A stretch of DNA of 64,000 nt from Gnetum montanum (Eukaryota > Streptophyta > Gnetopsida > Gnetales > Gnetaceae): the NCBI GenBank assembly GCA_015680685.1, contig MNCI01008374.1, positions 281,427-345,426 on the forward strand, in the 5' to 3' direction. A program made the translations under genes and the position numbers. The notes under the pieces are model-generated. The model made no database searches, was not told the origin of the DNA, and saw nothing but the letters and a program-made list of their open reading frames with translations. Shown here piece by piece: positions 22,580 to 33,952 of this stretch. Each line of letters begins with the position of its first letter. Position 1 is the stretch's first letter.

Positions 22580-23935
22580 TGAAACACCATGAAAATTTCA
22601 AGGCCTCAATGGCTCAGCAAAATCTTGCAACCCACACAAGGATTTGCGACAAGTCGTAGCTCAGCAAGTTCCCTTTTTGGCTAAGGGCCTGTTACGCCAC
22701 ACTATGCAGTGTAGCATAATAGACTTCAGAGGATAGAATAAGGCAAGGGGTGCGCGATGGCAAGACTTCAACTTTGCAAGTTAGCAATGTTTCGAAAAAT
22801 TTAAATTTTAGCATATTATGCCACGTTATGCAATGCAGCATAATGTAGCGTAATGCAACATAATGCAAGAAGACAGTCCATCTAGTCACAACGATGGAGA
22901 TAACAAAATTTGAGACCTTAATAGATTAGCAAAATCTCGAGGCTCAGGCAAGGATCTGCAACATGTTGCTCATCTCAGCAAGTTTTCCTTTTTTTGGCTA
23001 AGGGCCTATTACATTACATTACGCAGTGTAGCGTAATAAACCCCAGAAAGACTGAATAGAAACAAGGGAAGCGCGATGACAACACTCCAATTTTTTGCAG
23101 GTTTGCTATCTTACACCGAATTACGCTATGCAGCGTAATGTAGCATGATGCAGTGTAATACAAGCAACAATAGAAATAACAACATTCAGACATCAGTGGT
23201 TCATATGTCACAATACGCTCTTTGACGTATTACAGCGTAACCATAGAACAGTTTGTTGCCAAAGCTCTAGCAAAAGTAGGTTATGACACATTATGCTTCA
23301 GAGCGTAATGTAGCGTAGCACTGCAAACTTCAGACACAAACACATCAAGTTAAAGGAATTTTGTAGGTTCAGGATATGTGTCATCTAAACCGTGTTTTTC
23401 TCCTAATCCTAACCTTATAAATACTCCAGTTGACAAGGATCAAAGGGTTGGGAAAAATTTCTATCGATTGGAAAATTTTCTCCATGAGAAATGTTCTTTC
23501 ATTGGCAATCGTTGACAACTTTTGGCAAAGATTGACAAGAGAGCAAAAGAGGATCAGCGATCGTAAGAACATCGAACGTGATTGGCAAGAATCTTTGATC
23601 AGAAATAGCTAGTTAATAGATATTTTGCTGCGGGTCTAACTCCCTTGAGCCCAAATTGGCTAGAACAAGGTAGATCGACCTTTGCTTATTTTATCTCTAA
23701 ATAGCTTTCTTGTTGTTGGCATGTGCTTCATCTAAACCAAAGTCTACCTATAATCATTATATCCAACATATTTTTTTATAAGCTAAATCCTAGATCTTGG
23801 GATTTCACACTCTCTAAATCTAGTTTCTTGCATCTTACTTATATAGATTNTGGCCCTCGCACGAATCCGGGGTTGGAACTGTGTACACGAAACTCCGCTT
23901 GGTATTTCCAGTGACCAATGTTTTCTGTCATTACA
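22580..23935 (+). repeat. T1 3' LTR (assembly-shortened)
   Basis: The LTR starts TGAAACACCAT and ends TGTCATTACA, matching 6841-8373. At the single N (23850) about 180 bases present in the 5' copy are missing, so the assembly join is not a true one-base gap. TATA box at 23415-23423. Confidence 0.9.
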
Positions 23936-23940
23936 CTGCC

Positions 23941-26000
23941 TATCTCATTGACTTCTACAATGTCCGTGCAACCCACTCATGTGGTTTCTACTTCGATCAT
24001 TGCACCCATCACTCAATTAACACATCAACACCCATCCTCTATGACGTTAAACTTGCAACAACCGTTCACTACGATGTTAAACTGGTAATGCCTGTCAGCT
24101 ATGATGTTAAACTGGCAAAACCAACAATTCGACCCTATGTTGTGCAACCAACACAAGCCCAGCCAATGCAATCGGCTGGCACATCCTCAAGCTTCGATAA
24201 GGCATTCTAGCTAATCCAAAGCTTGACGGAGGAGATCAATCGACTCAAGGCTACCTCCTCTAACACCATCAAGGTGGTGGATTTCTACTGGGATGATCCC
24301 ATAAGTCCTATGGTATTGCCTCTAACTCTCCTAATTGGGGGCCACCCCAAGGGAAAAAACATAATAGGTACTGCAAATTATTAAGGAACCCCACATTAGC
24401 AGTACCAAATGAGCCCCCGGTCCCACAAGATTTTAAATTGGACCAATACTGTCATTACCATCAATTGGCTGGTCATAGTATAGACAACTATCGTGCTTTA
24501 CAGGATGACCTATAGAGAATGATAGAACAGGGCCAACTGGTGCTCGACATGATGAATTAATCCAACACAGACGATGCCTCCTATGTCATAAATTCCATTA
24601 GTATAGGTGGCAAGCCCAAACCTATGCAACAACCTTTTGTGATCCATGTGCCTCCCAGTAAGGCAAGAATCCCCTTAGCCTCCACAAACAAGAGGCCTTC
24701 CTTTGTTATTAAAGTGCCACCTCAGGCACCCACAACACCCTTTATGATCAAGGTTCCAAACCCATCGTTCACTAAGACGTTAAATTGGCATGATGCAGCA
24801 ACAACAATCACTAAGTAATCTTTCATCATCAAGGTGCCACAATGAGTTGGTCACACACCAACTCCTAAACTACCCTTTGTCATAAGGATGCCACAACACG
24901 ATGGCCCCTCACCTACTCGAAGCCCAATAATGGGCAATATCTTAGTCCCTCCTCTTTCAAGGGCTAACCCAATTAGTGCCAAATGGCAGCGCAAGAGGAC
25001 GAATGAGTGCCTTACAACCCCCATGGCTAAAGCAAAGGCTATAATTGACAGGCAACAACTAAACACTAGGACCCCTACCCCTAAGTAGGCTAAGTAAACC
25101 AAGCCCAAGTCCCCTCCCCGAGAGATCTGTCTCTCAAGCCACATGGAGGAAATCAAGGCCAACACAATAGCCAATGACAAGGACTTCGTAGCTGTACTAA
25201 CCCAGGTGAAACAAACACTCAAGTAAAAGAACACAACATTGAGCTTGTATGACTTGGTCATAACCTCATTTGCTCACTGCCAAGAATTGGCCTAGATCTT
25301 GGCCTCCATTCCTATTATGAAGGACATCCCTGCAAATGAGGCATCCATCTGTGCAACAATGTTGCCCCCTACACCACAAGAATCAAGTTCAACATCCCTA
25401 GTGTTCCGCGACAATGTAGTCAAAGTTAACCTCGAATGAGGGGAGGTCACTATAGCTCCACTATCCATTAGCATACGTGTTAGGTAGTGTACCATCTGCA
25501 GAGTACATGTCGATGATGGTGCAACAACAAACGTAGTCCTGTACTTCATCATCAACAAACTAGGTTTGACAGATGAAATCAGGCCAATCAAAACCATGTG
25601 TCTAAAATCCTTCAATGGATCACGTGTCACAGTCAGGGGTACAATTAACTTAGCCTTCGTGGCAGGAGAGCAATTCCCCACTAGTGTAGATTTCACTATC
25701 ATAAAGAAGATGCCAGGTTTCAACATGATTCTAGGCAAGCCTTGGCTGACCCAACTATGCGCTGTCTCCTCTCCCATCCATCAAGAAATCCACCTTCCAT
25801 ACAAAGGTGGTCAAGTTATCATCCATAGAAATAATGCTTCCTCTTCGACTATCCATGACATAGACATGGCACAAGTTTCAGAAAAAGAGTTTCTTGGTGA
25901 TACACCTACAGCAACCAACATAGTGCCTAAGGCTAACACACTTGAACAAGTGGTTGAAGCCAATAACCTTCCAGAGGATCCTAGCCTTGCACACCCCTAA
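23941..26000 (+). pseudogene. gag-pro: T2 gag-protease after the T1 insertion
   Basis: The frame resumes after the CTGCC duplication. It starts with 'TTAAACTGGCA'-type repeats (24040-24125), then SFDKAF and DFYWDDPISP as in T1. The capsid domain is deleted near 24340. The zinc finger survives as YCHYHQLAGHSIDNY, with its last Cys changed to Tyr. A linker holds five copies of a (F/I)(V/M/I)I(K/H/R)(V/M)P motif (24634-24896). The protease (about 25490-25850; VDDGATTNVV, FNMILGKPWL) is open for 144 codons from 25566, ending at TAA at 26000. No RT follows. Confidence 0.83.
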
Positions 26001-26459
26001 ATCCACACCTAATTAGGAAGCAACTATGTGATCAAGACTTTTCCTTGGCCAAAAACACATTAAGCACTAGCTCACCCCTTGCCTCCATTGGCCATGCATT
26101 TTTGATTTTTTCTTGGGTTGCATTTGTTCATGCATTTACAATTCACCTTCTTTCCTAGTTTACACACTACTTTGCTTTGTTTATGCATTTCTACTTTGTT
26201 TACACATTCATTTACTTAGCTTATGCATTGCATCTAAAAAAACAACAAAAACATATGGCCCGAAAAGGCCTTAAACTAGTCTACAGCCCAGAACGACCTA
26301 AAACTATCACTTTTTGCATTGATTTTTTTTCATTCGTACATTTTAACTCTGTTTACAACAGGTGTTGCTTGATGTTGCTTTCTTTCTAGTTGATTTTTGC
26401 AGGATCTTGTAGGCACATAGCATGACTATGCATGCAACATTGCATCTTACACAAGAAAG
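26001..26459 (+). other. T2 protease-to-3' region junction
   Basis: The segment has two 'CCTTAAACTAG' units near 26270 and a T-rich 3' splice-site-like string ending TTTTTGCAG/G near 26401. In T1 and T3 the RT frame would start after this site. Here the 3' untranslated array begins 60 bases later, so pol is absent. Confidence 0.55.
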
Positions 26460-26850
26460 GTAAGCACTAGCCCGCTATGATTATAAATGGGCATAGATAG
26501 TCGGCTATGACTATAAACTGGCATAAATAGTTTGTTATGACTATAAACTGGCACAGATCATCCACTACGACGTAAAATTAGCATAGAATATTTGCTATGA
26601 TGTTAAACTGGCATAGATTGTCCTTGGGCCATGATGTTAAACTGGCACAACAGATTGTCCTTGGGCCATGATGTTAAACTGGCACAATAGCTTGTCCTTG
26701 GGTCATGACATTAAACTGGCACAACATCCACTATTTGCTACGATGTTAAACTAGAATCCAGTAGTCTGCTAGGACTATAAACTAGCACATCATGGTTTGC
26801 TAGGACCTTAAACTGGATTCACGATTTACCAGGACTTTAAAATGGCATGT
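26460..26850 (+). repeat. T2 TTAAACTGGCA array
   Basis: About ten degenerate units carry 'tatgatgttaaactggca' with spacing of 30-50 bases. It is the counterpart of 21010-21400 in T1 and 53490-53790 in T3. Confidence 0.8.
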
Positions 26851-27704
26851 TACTGACTTGATTTGAACACTTGCCATTGGTGAAACCCTTAGGAACACTA
26901 ACAACATCATTGCCTCCCACCATTTTGGTGACCTTTTGGAGCACTTGCCATTAGTGCGGCCTTCAGAGGACCCATAGCATCATCAGCCTGGCACCTTCAC
27001 TAGCTTCCTAAGCACTTGCGACTGACACAACATTGGACTCATTTGGAACATCTTCGCATCTAGCACCTGCAACATCTTTACATTTGACATTTGCACTTGA
27101 ATTTCATGTTTTGTGGTTTTCTTGTCTTCTCTGAGTTGTGTTTGCAAGACGAAGCCTTAGAGGTGGTTGTGTAGAGATGCATCTCATTGCAATAGCAAGT
27201 CACCACATTACTCTGATGTGCATGATAGGACTAGTTGAGCCACTCAAGAGTGCACCTCTCCACTCATCCTTATTACAACCTATGCAGATTCACTCTATTA
27301 TCCTAATATCCTCTCATCTCCCACATACTCATGATTTCACATCCCTTTGGCATACGCATTGTGGCGTACATGGCATTCTCTTCACATCAACCGCGGAACT
27401 CATGACAGACGTAACGCAACTTGTCCCATGGGGAGCCTTTGTGAGTTGGTCAAAGCCCTAAATGAATGTAACACAACTCATCCCAGGGAGGAAACACTTG
27501 TCCTACAGATGTAATGTGGTTACATCAAAGAAAAGCCCCTTTACTTAATGGCCTATCCCTTACAGCTAGTATTTAGTAGTAAGCGAAACCCAATAAAGAT
27601 TTGCCTTGTAGCAAAAAAAAAAAAATGGGGAAAAGCGCATCCCTAAGAAAATTGACAATGCTACAGCTTCGTAATTAGCCCAGCCTTAGATTGACTTTGA
27701 CTTT
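26851..27704 (+). other. T2 3' untranslated region
   Basis: It contains segments shared with T1 and T3 ('cttgtcttctctgagttgtgtttgcaagac', an A run followed by ATGGGG near 27612-27630). No polypurine tract or LTR start TGAAACACC is present; the sequence passes straight into R-U5. Confidence 0.6.
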
Positions 27705-28386
27705 GCAATCACCAGTAAGGCAGTTGTAACTTCCATTTGGCATTTGACACTTTGGCATCTTGGCACTTAGCTTCGTGGGCAAACGAGACCCAAAGCACAT
27801 TACATCGGCAAAGAGGCACAACTACATCACACGGTACACTACAGCCCCATTGCAGCCCTATAGAAGATTGCATGGTACATCGTGGCTACCAAATTTAGTA
27901 GACACAATTCAACATAGTGAGCACCAGACTTCACAGCCTGACACCACCGAGGCTGTGACTGCACTCCCACTACGCTTATTGTACACTGTGTATCCCTTTG
28001 TAAATTAGCTAAGCTCCCTCTTTTGGGGCGGTGCACTACTATTTTCAAACTTGGTTGCATTTCTCAAGCATTTCTCTTTGACATTCAGCGTAACACTTGT
28101 ATTTTCTCACTTTTCATACATATTTGCATGTTCTCGTCACAGTTCTCAGGTCAAGACACCTTGCTATGCTTTAGCCTTCCTGGACCCGATGCCTGCGCGT
28201 AATGTAGTATAAACTCTTTTCACACATGGTCATTTTAACACCATGTAAATCCCTATCTGATCGACAAGACCATTTAGGGCACCTCATTTCCATTTTCTCT
28301 AGCACTGCCCTCTCGCAGATTCGGGGTTAGGCTATACGCCTGATGACCTCTCGGTGTTCTAGCCACCGACGTTTTCAGACGTCACA
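27705..28386 (+). repeat. T2 3' LTR lacking U3
   Basis: From TCACCAGTAAGG onward this matches the T2 5' LTR from about 4872 to its end, finishing GACGTCACA. The missing part is U3 including the TATA box. The target duplication beyond it is intact. Confidence 0.82.
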
Positions 28387-28391
28387 TGTTT

Positions 28392-30855
28392 CATCTAGCA
28401 ATTATTGGATATAGTCTATGCATCAAAAGAATCTGATTCGTGGAAGTGAGAAATCGAGGATTTATGATTCTAAATGTGTTTGGGTACGTGTGCCTCAAGA
28501 AAAAGTGGGGACGGGTTTGTAGCCAGGGACGTGATAGAGAAAATTTAAATATATTAGTTTTTTTTAAAAAAATTAAATCTCATATATCATAAAAATACAT
28601 TGTATAATATAGAACAAGTACAATGTAAATCCAAAATATTGTTAATGCTTAAAAATTGCACAGAAGATTGCAATATCACCATTAAATTGAAGCAAGAAAA
28701 TTTGCAAAGGTATGGAGGGCATTCAATCCATTTCCTTACCCAGGAGCCATAATCTGGCCAAACATATAATTTCTGCAACAACCAAAATGACAACAATAAA
28801 ATGAAATCCTTTTGATACTCAATCCAATATTTCCAAAAATGAAATTAAGCCTCAAGCCTCAACCAAATTTATAACAAATCAAGTCTGCTAATACATTTTT
28901 TCAACAACCTGTGAGAAGCACCATAGGACCATGTTGAAGATTACCGCATTATAAAAATACACAACTTAACTAAACTAGGTACACCCAGTAACTCATCTCA
29001 CCTATAGATAGAAAACCTTTCAGACATTGGAAAATCAGCACTAGTCATGATGAAGGGGAAAGTAAACCCAGAGTATCATGAGCTTGCATATGGCCATTGT
29101 CCATGGGCTGGTGGGCTTTGTTGCTTTATAAGCAAACACATTTTTAAAAAAAGTTGAACAAGCATCCATCCGTCATCATGTTCATGACTCATGACCCATG
29201 ACGATGACCCTGTTTTGTTTTTTCTTTTTTCAGTAGAGATATGAGAAAAAGAGAAAAATTTAGCAATGAACAATAAACACATGTGAATGTGTGAGTCATG
29301 GTGGAATCTTTGATGCTCCCAAAGCTAGGCGAATCCATGCATATGCAATGTTTTCCTCACACACCCCGTCCAAAACTTTCCATATGACCCATACTTGCCC
29401 CTTCGGCCTTCGGTTACCATTGTAGCTCTTTCGTGACTTCTATGTGTTTGTTTATTTATTCGTACTCCCTTGTTTTCTATGGTTCGTCTCATGCCAATGC
29501 CATGAATCTTGATTACTTTCTTGCCACTTAACAATGAAATGAAATTTTTGGTATGATTCAGAACAAGAGAAGATATGTAAGATTTTAATGCAAAATGTAA
29601 ACATCACAAGAACTAAAAAGGCAAGAACAAGAATAATACGAGGAAAGGCAAGGCGACCATTTCAATGTATATGTACAAATCTAGACAAAATTTCATTGGA
29701 AATAATGAAATATGGACCCATTGCGAATTTAATGCATTTCTGTATGTGCTCTGGAATCCGACGCAAACAGTTCGTCAAAATTTATCTGGAATTGCGAATC
29801 TTCGACACATAGGATATAGTGGTTTGTTGTAGATGTTTTCATTTTTTACAATTGTTTTCATTTCTATGCATTTTTGTTTAAAATCCTTTAATGGTTATTA
29901 TTGTGTTTTTCAATTTAATTTATTTCTATGATTTTTTGTTAAAATTTGTTAGTGGGTATTGTTATATTTTATTTATATAATTTGTTTAACATTGAATGTG
30001 TTTGATTGGTATGTTCCATAGAATTTTTTTTAAAGTTGTTGATGTGTTGGTTATAAAATTATTTATTACAAACATGTCTAACTAGATGAATATGTTATTA
30101 TGATAACTAACCTAATTTTCAAATGCTTAATTTATTTTATAAATTTTGAATAGAGAATTTACTGAAATTTAGGAAATTGAGTTGTAGAAATTTGAAAATA
30201 TTAATTTTGGTAAAATATTAAGTTTATTGTAAAATAATTAAATGAAATAAACAATGTGAGTTGCTAAAAAATTGTATAATACTTTTCGTGAGAAAGCTCA
30301 AATTTGGTTAGGACATGTCCCTAGGCTACCAACATAGCAAGTGCATAGGAGGTGCCAATACAAGGTCCATAGTTGTAAGATGATGCATAAATTTAGCAGA
30401 TTTATTTTATGAATGAGTCATAGATCTAGATGTGTTAAAGCTTTCATTTTCTTTGGCTTCAAATTCTAATTGCAAGCACTTTTAAAGATGCTTTGTAAGT
30501 GTATTATGGAGATACGTTTGTGAAATATCATTCTATGTTAACAAATTGTTAATGCACAATACTAAATGTATTTTAGTATCAATCAAATCAAAATTTACAT
30601 TTACCAATTAAGCATTTATGTTTGGATGATTTGTCTGAGATGTAGTTGATGATCATGTAGGTGTCATTCTATCCTAATCTTTAAGAAGTTGTATGATGTT
30701 TTAATGTAGCTTCGAAGTTAGATTTAAGGTATCTATGCCCAATTTTGCTATGAATTATAAATATATTATTTTATTATGAAATCATTCATAGAGTATAACC
30801 GATGAGTAGAAATGAAATGTTGATGAATATTTTATATTATGCAAATTCTAAAACT
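28392..30855. other. AT-rich host spacer
   Basis: There are no LTRs, domains or long frames. On the minus strand a short piece near 28770 ('ttgcag' then KLYVWPDYGSW then 'gtaagg') looks like a small exon but stands alone. From about 30826 the sequence belongs to the degenerate tandem repeat that continues at 37726. Confidence 0.5.
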
Positions 30856-30860
30856 ATCAT

Positions 30861-31667
30861 TGATGAGTGGTGAGGTACCCCTACACTCAACCATACGAAT
30901 ATGAGCATTACACGTGTGATTCGGTCGAACTCCACAGACTAAGTGTCTACATGCCTTATGGAACACTTAAGGTTAATCATTTTTTGTCTTCCCAGACTTA
31001 CTTGTATTTGTCATGGTTGTATGGTTAAGTAAGTCTGAGGTATGTGATTTTTATGTCTTTTCTGTTTTATCTCCTATGCTAATGAGGTGAAGGGTGAAGA
31101 GACTAATTAACTAACTTTAACTAACTAACTAAGCCTTAATTAACCTAGCATCAACATTCGTTCACACTTACCATTCACACCCTGAACCAATGCAACCTTG
31201 GTTACCAAATGTTATTCGTTGCTGGGATCACCAAGCGTAACGCACGTGCTCGAAGCGGTCGTACTAAATGCACTTAACTATGGGATAAGGGTTGAGATAG
31301 ATTTAATTAACTAAGAAAGCATTTAAATGATGAAAAATAAATAACAATAAATAAAATCCTATTTAGCCTATTTATCTTAGTCCATGCACTGCAAGGTTTA
31401 TCTAAGAAGTTCATCTTTATTTCCATACAAAAACTTGTGTTCAGGTACAATATTTGCTCGAATAAAGATCCGTTCACTTTGGAGCTCCTACTACAGGCAC
31501 ATGGAAATTATTCTATCTCTGGAGAGGTAAAACTACCAGAGTTTTGCTACAGTCTAGGCCTAGAATTAGAAATAAGGAAGAGCTACCTCTTATTTATAGA
31601 TTTGATGGCGCACTGCGATATCGTAGGGGAAGATGCGATATCGCGTACGTGATATCGCGGCCCATCA
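30861..31667 (-). repeat. A2 3' LTR
   Basis: 807 bp, from TGATGAGTGG to GGCCCATCA. The minus-strand TATA box (31591-31600) lies about 67 bases from the LTR outer edge. The interval between them is packed with GATATCGCG palindromic units. Confidence 0.92.
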
Positions 31668-33471
31668 TACCCCCATGACTGAATAAAAGCTCGTCCTCGA
31701 GTTCCTTACAAAATATTGGGACATTATGGGATTATTGACTCAAATGGAACTAATGGTGAATGGGATGACATGTGAACGGATCATCATTATAAACAAGACA
31801 AAACTGGTGTTCATGACAACAAGAGTGAACACCTTATACATTTGACATTAGGCCTTATTTGGTAGCTAAGAAAGAGAGAGAGAGAGAAAGAAGTTTTGCT
31901 GCTACCAATGCCAAGATTGTACCTTTTGTTGTCTATCCATAAGCGCGACATCGATCTTGCTCCTTACATAGCTGCTTCAGCACTGGTCCATTCCATGTGT
32001 TCCTTCCAGATCCCATCCGTTGTTGTATGATTGCCATATGCACACACAACACAGTCTTTATATTAGCAAGGGTAAATGAATCACAATGTAGTTGATACCT
32101 TGCTTTGGTGAAAGGCCCATTGGCTGAGTTGTGGTATGGCTGATACAGGTTTGGAGATATAATAGTAATGACGACCGAAGGTGTAGGGGTTAAGAAAAAA
32201 TTGGGGACCCCCATAACTAAGAGCAAACCTCCGGTAGCGATAGAATGGAGAAATAATAAAGAACAAGAAAGATGGAGAAAAAGAGACAACTGTAGTGTCG
32301 ATGAAATGGATGTCAAGATGGAAATGAGCAAAATAAAGTTAATTGCAAAAATGTGAAGGGAAAGAATTTAACTAATGCACCAAATAGGAATGTCAGTGGG
32401 TCCTCCCCAAAGTAGGCTCATGCCCTTAATGCCCTAACAAACCCACATTCAAAGAGTCCGTAGGCTCTAGGAATGTCATTTGGAACAAGAGTTAAAGTCT
32501 TAACCATAAGAGTTTACCAAAAAGAAAACAATGCATCAACCAAAACATACACTAATGATACAATTGGTAATGAGGTGAATAATGGAGAGAAGAGAATAGA
32601 ATGGAATCCCAAGAACAAGGTGGTGTATAGCCCCTTGTGTATTTAATGATTAATGTGACTTAGTAGATCCCATTCCAAGTCCGACCTCAAACAAACCACA
32701 TCCAGTGACTTCGGATTAATACATTCGGCCAATCCATCCTCCTGAAGTAACAAGAATGCCTTCACCCAAGAGCCACCACCATTCCGACGAAATGAAGGAG
32801 GAGAGAATGAGAAGCGAGAAGGGCCTTAGTTAGAGGGAACATTTTTATTTTTAGTTCCATAACCAGTGCTTGTAGTCCAAATGATTATTTTGTCTAAGGG
32901 ATGTGCTTTGAATTCTCACTTTCTCTTTTTTTTTGTTTTATATGTTTATGCGTGAGAACCACACCATGCAAAGACTTTGTTATTTTTATTAGCTTAGCTT
33001 CCCGATAATTGGGTAATGTCGAAACGGTAAGAAAAATCAAGAGGAAAACATCCAAGCACCTAAGAGAATGGCAACCAAAAATACATCAAGTTCCCTTGAA
33101 GTCACACCCTTTTCAATCCTTGAGTCCTTCCTTAGTTTGAGAAATGCCCAGTTACTAATTCATTATAGTTCTTATTATTGAGAAAGGGACTGTACATCTG
33201 CAAGTCAAGAGAGACCATAGAACTGGTGGATGTATGGATGAAGTGGACTCATTGCCTGTCATATCAAAAGAACCATACCTTAGTATCAACATCATAACTT
33301 AAATGTAAAAACCAAACATTAGCAATCAATAGAAAAATAATTCATACCATCATTAAGAACACTTATTGGGTGACAAACTTACAAGATGGAAAACACACAC
33401 AAGAAATGGAAAAGTATGAACGATGTTGTAAAAAAAAAAAGTTAAAGAAATTTTTAAAACAAAAATGTGTA
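31668..33471 (-). other. A2 region between gag-protease and 3' LTR
   Basis: It starts next to the LTR with the polypurine tract (31668-31680; GGGGGTA on the minus strand). A (GA)n run lies at 31873-31890. The part at about 32380-33170 is a noncoding block shared with A3 (58640-59500) and A4 (46930-47700). No accessory gene like that of A3 is seen. It ends at the assembly gap 33472-33952. Confidence 0.7.
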
Positions 33472-33952
33472 NNNNNNNNNNNNNNNNNNNNNNNNNNNNN
33501 NNNNNNNNNNNNNNNNNNNNNNNNNNNNNNNNNNNNNNNNNNNNNNNNNNNNNNNNNNNNNNNNNNNNNNNNNNNNNNNNNNNNNNNNNNNNNNNNNNNN
33601 NNNNNNNNNNNNNNNNNNNNNNNNNNNNNNNNNNNNNNNNNNNNNNNNNNNNNNNNNNNNNNNNNNNNNNNNNNNNNNNNNNNNNNNNNNNNNNNNNNNN
33701 NNNNNNNNNNNNNNNNNNNNNNNNNNNNNNNNNNNNNNNNNNNNNNNNNNNNNNNNNNNNNNNNNNNNNNNNNNNNNNNNNNNNNNNNNNNNNNNNNNNN
33801 NNNNNNNNNNNNNNNNNNNNNNNNNNNNNNNNNNNNNNNNNNNNNNNNNNNNNNNNNNNNNNNNNNNNNNNNNNNNNNNNNNNNNNNNNNNNNNNNNNNN
33901 NNNNNNNNNNNNNNNNNNNNNNNNNNNNNNNNNNNNNNNNNNNNNNNNNNNN

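Larger units (their letters stand above)
6841..23935 (+). mobile_element. T1: 17.1-kb Tat/Ogre-like element with an antisense gene
   Basis: T1 is bounded by TGAAACATCG and TCATTACA, with perfect target duplications CTGCC at 6836-6840 and 23936-23940. Order: 5' LTR, primer site, gag-protease (+), repeat array, antisense multi-exon gene (-), splice acceptor, RT-RNase H-integrase (+), second repeat array, 3' untranslated region, polypurine tract, 3' LTR. An archaeal-type second RNase H supports the Tat lineage. All coding regions carry premature stops, mostly TAG, so it cannot be autonomous now. Confidence 0.92.
4349..28386 (+). mobile_element. T2: Tat/Ogre-like element split by T1
   Basis: T2 is bounded by TGAAACACC at its left end and GACGTCACA at its right end, with matching 5-base target duplications TGTTT at 4344-4348 and 28387-28391. 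Removing T1 leaves about 6.9 kb: 5' LTR, primer site, leader, gag, protease, 3' untranslated region and a truncated 3' LTR. There is no reverse transcriptase, RNase H or integrase, and the capsid part of gag is also missing. It is therefore either an internally deleted copy or a non-autonomous member of the family. Confidence 0.88.

Noticed and set aside
28590-28800. Minus-strand fragment bounded by ttgcag and gtaagg, encoding KLYVWPDYGSW
   Set aside because: Splice-site strings alone are common. No neighbouring exon continues the frame and I recognise no family.
29325-29812. Short frames in the host spacer (minus 69 codons, plus 74 codons)
   Set aside because: Composition is biased by AT-rich DNA, with no domain, splice context or repeat partner.
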